Positions 59,233 to 64,000 of a DNA stretch of 64,000 nucleotides are shown piece after piece (the stretch's first letter is position 1; each line of letters starts with the position of its first letter). The stretch is from Massilia sp. H-1 (GTDB taxonomy: Bacteria > Pseudomonadota > Gammaproteobacteria > Burkholderiales > Burkholderiaceae_D), in NCBI GenBank assembly GCA_024703915.1, contig CP087969.1:4960001-5024000 (forward strand), given 5' to 3'. The notes beneath the pieces were generated by a model. The model was not told the origin of the DNA. It saw only the letters and a list, made by a program, of their open reading frames with translations, and ran no database searches. The translations under genes and the position numbers were made by a program.

Positions 59233-61948
59233 GGGGTCACCAGAAGTTGGGGGGCGGCGCTGGCCAGGCTGGCCTGGCGCAGCGCCTGCTCGAAGCGGGC
59301 GATGGGCAGCGGTTTGCCGAACAAATAGCCCTGGTAGGCGTGGCAGCGAGGCGGCCGCCAGCGCGTCGCGCTGGGCCACCGTTTCGACGCCCTCGGCGAT
59401 CACTTCCATGTCCAGGCTCTGGCCGAGCGCGACGATGGTGCGCACGATGGCCACGTCGCTGGCCGCGCTGGGCAGGTCGCGCACGAAGGTCTGGTCGATC
59501 TTGAGCTGGTCGAGCGGCAGGCGCTTGAGGTAGGACAGCGAGGAATAGCCGGTGCCAAAGTCGTCGAGCGAGATGCCGATCCCGGCCCGCTTGAGGGCGC
59601 CGATGGTCTCGATCACGAGCTCGGTATGCTCGAGCAGCATGCCCTCGGTCAGTTCCAGCTTCCAGGCGGCGCGGGTTGGCCCCGCTGTGCGCCAGCACGG
59701 CCAGCACTTGGTCGACGAAATCGGGCTGGCTGAACTGGCTGGCGCTCACGTTCACGGCCAGGCTCAGGTGGCTGGCGGCGGCGTCGTGGGCCCAGGCGGC
59801 CAGCTGGGCGCAGGCGGTCTGCAGGACCCAGTGCCCGAGCGGCAGGATCAGGCCGCTGGACTCGGCCAGCGCAATGAATTCGCCGGGCGAGACCATGCCG
59901 CGCTGCGGATGCTGCCAGCGCACCAGCACTTCGGCGCCGCGCGGGGCATGGGAGTCGACCTGGACCTGGTAATGCAGCAGGAACTGGCCCTGGTCTAGCG
60001 CCAGGCGCAAATCGTGCTCGAGCGCCTGGCGCGCCGCCACGGCGGCCTGCATGGCCGGATCGAAGAAGCGCAGCGTGTTGCGGCTAAGCTTCCTTGGCCT
60101 GGTACATGGCGGTGTCGGCGCGCTTGATCAGTTCGTCGACGGTGAAGGTGCGGCCCGAGAACAGGGTGATGCCGATGCTGGGCGAGCTGGCCACCTGGTA
60201 GCCGTCCAGCTCATACACGCTTACGCCAGGGCCGCGCGCACCGTCTCGGCCAGCGCCGCCACCTGCATGTGGGCTTCGCCCGGTTCGCCCGCCAGATCGT
60301 CGGCCAGCACCGCGAATTCGTCGCCGCCCATGCGCGCCACGCGCTCGGTGCCGCCCATGCAGGCGCGCAGGCGCTGCGCCACCGCCTTGAGCAGCAGGTC
60401 GCCCCGTTCGTGGCCCTGGCTGTCGTTGAGGCCCTTGAAATGGTCGAGGTCGATCAGCAGCAGGGCGCCGTGGCGGCGGCGGGCGGCATGCTGCTGCTCA
60501 TGGCCGAGGCCAGCCGGTCGAGCAGCAGGCGCCGGTTCGGCAAGTCGGTCAGGGTGTCGAAATAGGCCAGTTCGCTGATCTCGTCCTGCGCCTGCTTGCG
60601 TTCGGTGATGTCCTGGATCGTGCACAGCAGCGTCTCGCCGCCGGCCTCGTCGGCGCAGACCTTGCCGCGCGCATGCACCCAGCGCTGCTGGCCGTCGGCG
60701 CGCAGGATCACGAATCCGTCGCTGTCGAAGGGAACCCGGCGCCGCAGGGCCGAGCGCACGTAGGCGGTGATGGTGACCCGTTCGCGGCGTCCCAGAAAGC
60801 GCAGCAGGTGGGGCAGGTCGCGCGGGTAGTCGGGGCCGATGCTTAGGCCAGGCGGTCGAACATGGCCGAGCTGCTCCAGCGGCCGCTGGCGACATGGTAG
60901 CTCAGGCTGCCGATGTCGGCGATCTGCTGGGCGTCGCGCAGCGATTCGTGGCCCTGTTCGATGGCGTGCAGGTCGCGCGCCTGGCGCCGGGCGGCCTGGT
61001 TCATCAGGATCAGGAAGCCGAGCGAGAGGGCGGCGAAGGCGGCGGTCAGGCCTGGCTGACGATCCACACCTGGCGCATCCAGCTTAAGCCATGGCTTGCT
61101 GGTGCGATTCGCCGACCCAGACGTAGAAGCCGTATTTGCTGCTGCGCTCATACGAGAACGTGGTGGCCGCCGCAGTCAGGGCCGAGCGGCTGGTCAGCCT
61201 CGTGCCGCGCGCCGGGTCGCGCCACAGCGCCTGCTGCAGTTCGGGCGACAGGCGGGTGTCGCCCACGGCCAGCGGCAGCGGCGTCTTGCCGCCGGTGCGC
61301 CAGGCGATGGCTTGAAAGCCGGCGTGGCGCAGCACGATGCTGCCATGCGGCCTGGAGCGCGATTTTTTCCAGCACGTGGCTCAGTTGCTCGGTATCGAGC
61401 GCGCCCGTGACGACGCTTGGCAGAAGCGGCCGCCGGGCGCCTCGATGCGGCGCGCGAACGGCCAGATCCAGCGCTGGGAAAGGCGTCCGAGGACCGGCTC
61501 GTTGATGTACAGGGCGCGCTGCGGCCGGATCGCCAGGGCCGGAAAATAGCTGCGTTCGGAGACATTGAGCAGCGGGGAGGCGGGCAGCTGGCCAAAGATG
61601 ATGTCGCCGCGCGCATTGGTGGCCACCAGGGTCGGCACCACGTGCAGCCGTTCCTGCTGGCGCAGCATGAAGCGGTTGATCGCTTCCGTGTCCGCGTTGC
61701 CGGTGGCGCGCTGGCGCGCGATTTCGTCGCTCGTGGCCAGCAGCGACAGGTCGATCGCGTCGACCATGCCGTCGATGGTGAGCACGATCGAGCCTAAGCC
61801 AGGTTGCGGGTGGTGTCGGCCACCCGCGCCTCGGCGTGCTTAAGCACAGGTAAGCCAGGGCCAGGACCGAGGTGGCCACGATCGCCACGATGGCCGTGAC
61901 GATGGCCAGGCACAGCAGGCGGCGATCCCCGGCTGCGCCCTTCATCAT
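59229..61948 (-). CDS. Cache/PAS-GGDEF-EAL c-di-GMP signalling protein
   Basis: About 905 codons. TM1 RRLLCLAIVTAIVAIVATSV, a periplasmic dCache-like sensor (TIDGMVDAIDLSLLATSDEI, HVVPTLVATNARGDIIFGQL, RSYFPALAIRPQRALYINEP), TM2 LTAAFAALSLGFLILMNQAA, PAS (FVILRADGQQRWVHARGKVC), GGDEF with RMGGDEFAVLADDL, and EAL with GAEVLVRWQHPQRGMVSPGE (EVL variant), SLDDFGTGYSSLSYLKRLPL and MEVIAEGVETVAQRDAL. Both catalytic centres look usable; which activity dominates is unknown. The start overlaps cheW (ATGATGA) and the stop overlaps the next GGDEF gene. Breaks near 59350, 59680, 60086, 60225, 60470, 60843, 61055, 61084, 61420, 61793 and 61842. Confidence 0.88.
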
Positions 61949-62426
61949 GCCGCCAGCGGGTCCAGGGCCAGGTCGGCGCTGCTTACCACCAGCGCGGCGA
62001 TGTCGACCAGGATCAGCATGCGCTGTTCGAGCGTGCCGATGCCGGTCACATAGTCGGCGTACGCGCTTGGCGGCTCATCTGCGGCACCGGCTTGACCTGC
62101 TCCGGCAGCAGCGCCAGCACTTCGGACACGCTGTCGACCACGACCCCGACCTGGGCGCCGCCCACCACCACGATCACGACCACGGTGAACTGGTCATAGG
62201 CCGGGTCGGGCAAATTGAGCTTGATGCGCAGGTCGATGATGGGAACGATCACGCCGCGCAGGTGGATCACGCCCTTGACGTGGGCCGGCGCGTTGGCGAG
62301 GGCGGTGACGGTGGTGTAGGGACGCAGTTCCTGCACGTGCAGGATGTCGACGCCGTATTCCTCCTCGCCCAGCTTGAAGCTCAAGAATTCGAGTACGGTG
62401 CCTGCTGCCTGGGTGGTCGTGTGCAT
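61945..62426 (-). CDS. cheW: CheW-like coupling protein
   Basis: About 160 residues: VLEFLSFKLGEEEYGVDILH, VQELRPYTTVTALANAPAHV, KGVIHLRGVIVPIIDLRIKL, VVGGAQVGVVVDSVSEVLAL, ending TGIGTLEQRMLILVDIAALV after repairs at 62064 and 61983. The NxPxxVxGVxxLRGxxxPxxDLR motif is diagnostic. CheW couples chemoreceptors to CheA; here it heads a minus-strand unit that continues into c-di-GMP enzymes, overlapping the GGDEF-EAL gene by a few bases. No cheA is visible in the window. Confidence 0.92.
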
Positions 62427-62598
62427 GATGCCCTTTCGTTCGCGTGCGAGTGGAGATGAATGCACTGTAGGCGCAAAGGCGGGACCCGTATATTGTCCTT
62501 TGGTGCAAGTGGCGGGCGGTCTTTGCATTTATTTGTGTTTGCGACATACTTGACACTGGCTTTTCCGCCGTTTCAACGCCATCCACGAAAGAGAGACC

Positions 62599-62985
62599 AT
62601 GGCCGCCGACCTCCCGCTCACCATGTACCAGCACATCGTCCAGATTGCCCTGTTCCTGGTGGCCGCCATCGCCTGCCTGGGCGGCACCCTGCAAATGGTG
62701 CTGGGCCAGCCCGACACCTCGCCCCGGCTCGACAATGTGCACCGCTTCATGGCCGGGGTCTACCTGTCGACCGGCCTGATCAGCCTGTGGGCGGCGCTCA
62801 CGGTGCGCGCGCAGGGCTTTCTGATCTATTTGCTGGCCTTCGGGGTGCTGATGGGCGGCATCGGCCGCCTGGTATCTATCGCCAAAGTGGGCATGCCCAC
62901 GCCGCGCGCCGTCTGGCTCGGCTACCTGGTGCCGGAGCTGGTGCTGCCGTTCGTGATCGCCGGAGCGCACTATGCCGGGCACTGA
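62599..62985 (+). CDS. DUF4345-like membrane protein
   Basis: An intact 128-residue protein with four hydrophobic segments: YQHIVQIALFLVAAIACLGG, NVHRFMAGVYLSTGLISLWA, FLIYLLAFGVLMGGIGRLVS, GYLVPELVLPFVIAGAHYAG. The layout (DNxxRFxxGxYLxxGL..ALxxGGxxRLxS..GxP) fits DUF4345. AAAGAGAG precedes the ATG. Function unknown. The next gene starts one base after its stop, so both are likely co-transcribed. It is divergent from cheW. Confidence 0.75.
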   Translation: MAADLPLTMYQHIVQIALFLVAAIACLGGTLQMVLGQPDTSPRLDNVHRFMAGVYLSTGLISLWAALTVRAQGFLIYLLAFGVLMGGIGRLVSIAKVGMPTPRAVWLGYLVPELVLPFVIAGAHYAGH

Positions 62986-62986
62986 G

Positions 62987-63487
62987 ATGGGCAAACAGAT
63001 TCCGTTAGCCATGCTGCCGCTGCTGCTGCGGGCGGCCATGGTATTCCCGCACAAGAAGCTGCCGCCCGACTTTTGGCGCAACGAGCACGGCCCGACCATC
63101 CTGGACGGGTTCAGCGCGCTGGCGCCCCTGATCCTCGGCGCGGGCTTGCCGGACGCGGCCGTTCCGCCCGGCTACCGCATGCTGGCGCTCCTGTTCGACT
63201 GGGAATCGCAGTGCCAGTTCAACGGCTGGGGCGCCTTCGAGAATGTGAATGACGCCGAATTTGCCGCCATCCTGCAAGGCTACACCAGCGTGGGACTGGT
63301 GGCCGAAGCGACCAGCCTGCGCAAGCAGATGGATGCCTTTCTGGCCCACCCGGACGACCTGGAACCGATGCTGCTGGCGGCCGAGGCGCACCGGCACGCT
63401 TTCTCTGGCGAGCTGGACCGGCTTGAATACCTGACCCAGTATTTCTGCGACCATGCCGACGCGCTCCTGTACGAGCCGCAAGCGTGA
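62987..63487 (+). CDS. DUF4375-like hypothetical protein
   Basis: An intact 166-residue soluble protein: MGKQIPLAMLPLLLRAAMVF, YRMLALLFDWESQCQFNGWG, AFENVNDAEFAAILQGYTSV, GLVAEATSLRKQMDAFLAHP. The sequence E.Q.NGW.AF.N..., a helix ending in Y.SVGL..EA.SL, is reminiscent of DUF4375/DMP19-type proteins, but I hold this loosely. The ATG follows the stop of the DUF4345-like gene by one base. No motif suggests an enzyme. Confidence 0.6.
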   Translation: MGKQIPLAMLPLLLRAAMVFPHKKLPPDFWRNEHGPTILDGFSALAPLILGAGLPDAAVPPGYRMLALLFDWESQCQFNGWGAFENVNDAEFAAILQGYTSVGLVAEATSLRKQMDAFLAHPDDLEPMLLAAEAHRHAFSGELDRLEYLTQYFCDHADALLYEPQA

Positions 63488-63584
63488 GGGGCGCAGGATG
63501 CGCCTCGCAATTTCTTGTGCGCGCAGGTGAACTTTGCTCAGCGCGGCAAGTCATAGGGGATTAGTCTTTACACTCCCTCGTCCC

Positions 63585-64000
63585 ATGACCCATGCTGTTC
63601 TGGTGATCAGCGACCAGCTTCGTGATTCCAGTATTCTGCGGCAAGCGCTGGCCTTACGCGGCGAAATGCCGTTCGCAGTGGTTCCAGTGCGCAACCTGCA
63701 CGACGCGTTGCGCCGTCTGGACGCGGCGGCGGTCGACATCATCCTCCTCACCCTCGATCTGCCCGACAGCACCGGCCTGGCCACCTTCGAACGGGTGCAG
63801 GCGGCGGCGCTTAGCCACGCCGATCGTGATCCTGTGCGGCACGCCGGACGAGTCCGAAGCCATGGCCGCCATGCAGCGCGGCGCCCAGGGCTTTTTTCGA
63901 CGCGCAACATCGATGACGGCCTGGTGGCGCAGGCGCTGCGCAGCATGATTTGCCGCAAGTCGGTCGAGGAAGCCTTGCATCTCGAAAAAAAAAAAGCCGC
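63585..64000 (+). CDS. Receiver-domain protein, truncated by window end
   Basis: The N-terminal receiver-like domain begins MTHAVLVISDQLRDSSILRQ, then VDIILLTLDLPDSTGLATFE, PIVILCGTPDESEAMAAMQR, GAQGFF. In comparable receivers (LLDLxLPDxxGL) the phospho-acceptor Asp sits where this protein has Thr (LLTLDLPD), so phosphorylation is doubtful. A scar at 63812 and an indel near 63898 break the frame. It continues past 64000 after a helix SVEEALHLEK, which often leads into a GGDEF, PAS or kinase domain. It is separated from the upstream gene by about 97 bp. Confidence 0.7.
   Translation, partial: MTHAVLVISDQLRDSSILRQALALRGEMPFAVVPVRNLHDALRRLDAAAVDIILLTLDLPDSTGLATFERVQAAALSHADRDPVRHAGRVRSHGRHAARRPGLFSTRNIDDGLVAQALRSMICRKSVEEALHLEKKKA

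Noticed and set aside
59229..61948. EAL domain called inactive because the motif reads EVL
   Set aside because: EVL variants are common in active phosphodiesterases, and the DDFGTGYSSL and EGVET blocks are intact.
1..64000. Mass pseudogenisation: most genes carry internal stops or frameshifts
   Set aside because: Breaks cluster at one short motif, affect nearly all essential-looking genes, and disappear with one substitution (GCCGGC). Codon use and conserved residues are preserved on both sides, so decay is not the cause.
1..64000. Programmed frameshifting, stop-codon recoding or a micro-transposon at TTAAGC/TTAGGC
   Set aside because: The inserted strings vary in length (+1, +2, sometimes -1), occur in both orientations and interrupt signal peptides and membrane helices alike. 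No constant slippery site, target duplication or downstream structure accompanies them.
1..64000. Many long antisense open frames, often over 100 codons
   Set aside because: They lie opposite conserved genes, are Arg/Ala/Gly/Pro-rich, and show no family motifs; they are by-products of high G+C.

Overview
The window is a 64-kb, GC-rich (roughly two-thirds G+C), almost gap-free bacterial chromosome segment. Gene content (qNorB with NsrR and NnrS, ubiUVT, class II ribonucleotide reductase, BtuB/CobN under a cobalamin riboswitch, many chemoreceptors, kinases and c-di-GMP proteins) fits a facultatively anaerobic, motile betaproteobacterium, most likely Oxalobacteraceae (Massilia/Janthinobacterium-like). 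The family assignment is inference; no rRNA, tRNA, CRISPR array or insertion sequence was seen.

The most important property is a sequence artefact. About a hundred genes or gene segments are broken by short strings such as GCTTAAGC, GCTTAGGC, GCCTAAGC, GCTAAGC or GCCTAGC. Wherever the protein can be reconstructed, restoring GCCGGC repairs both frame and sequence. The breaks therefore look like systematic base-calling errors at (probably modified) GCCGGC sites, not pseudogenes. Gene spans below are given start-to-stop across these breaks, so many are not a multiple of three.

Layout. 1-9.2 kb: nitric-oxide and anaerobic island. On the minus strand lie norB, two DUF2249 proteins, an Rrf2 regulator, SirB and a membrane protein; on the plus strand nsrR, nnrS, hemN and a cytochrome c. 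NsrR-type palindromes and an FNR-like box sit in the promoters. 9.4-17.6 kb: nrdJ (B12-dependent ribonucleotide reductase), two hemerythrins, and a tightly coupled ipdC-ubiU-ubiV-ubiT-cupredoxin operon for O2-independent ubiquinone synthesis. 17.6-24.8 kb: secreted S8 protease, a chemoreceptor-like sensor without a signalling domain, a CE12 esterase and an AI-2E-type permease. 24.8-32.4 kb: cobalamin riboswitch followed by TonB receptor, exported CobN-like protein, MotA/TolQ/ExbB-like protein and DUF2149, an energised corrinoid or metal-handling system. 32.4-36.6 kb: ZntB, a glycerophosphodiesterase lipoprotein, a solute-binding protein and a YdjM-like protein. 36.7-43.8 kb: a P2-like cation ATPase surrounded by small HMA-like, DUF5132, DUF445 and DUF3562 proteins. 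44.1-64 kb: signal transduction, with two chemoreceptors, a four-kinase coupled operon, two response regulators, two c-di-GMP enzymes and CheW, then three plus-strand genes ending in a truncated receiver protein.

Functionally, the left half describes life without oxygen: NO detoxification, O2-independent haem, quinone and deoxyribonucleotide synthesis. The B12 locus plausibly supplies the cofactor required by NrdJ. The right half is a sensory block that would link chemotaxis and c-di-GMP to those conditions.
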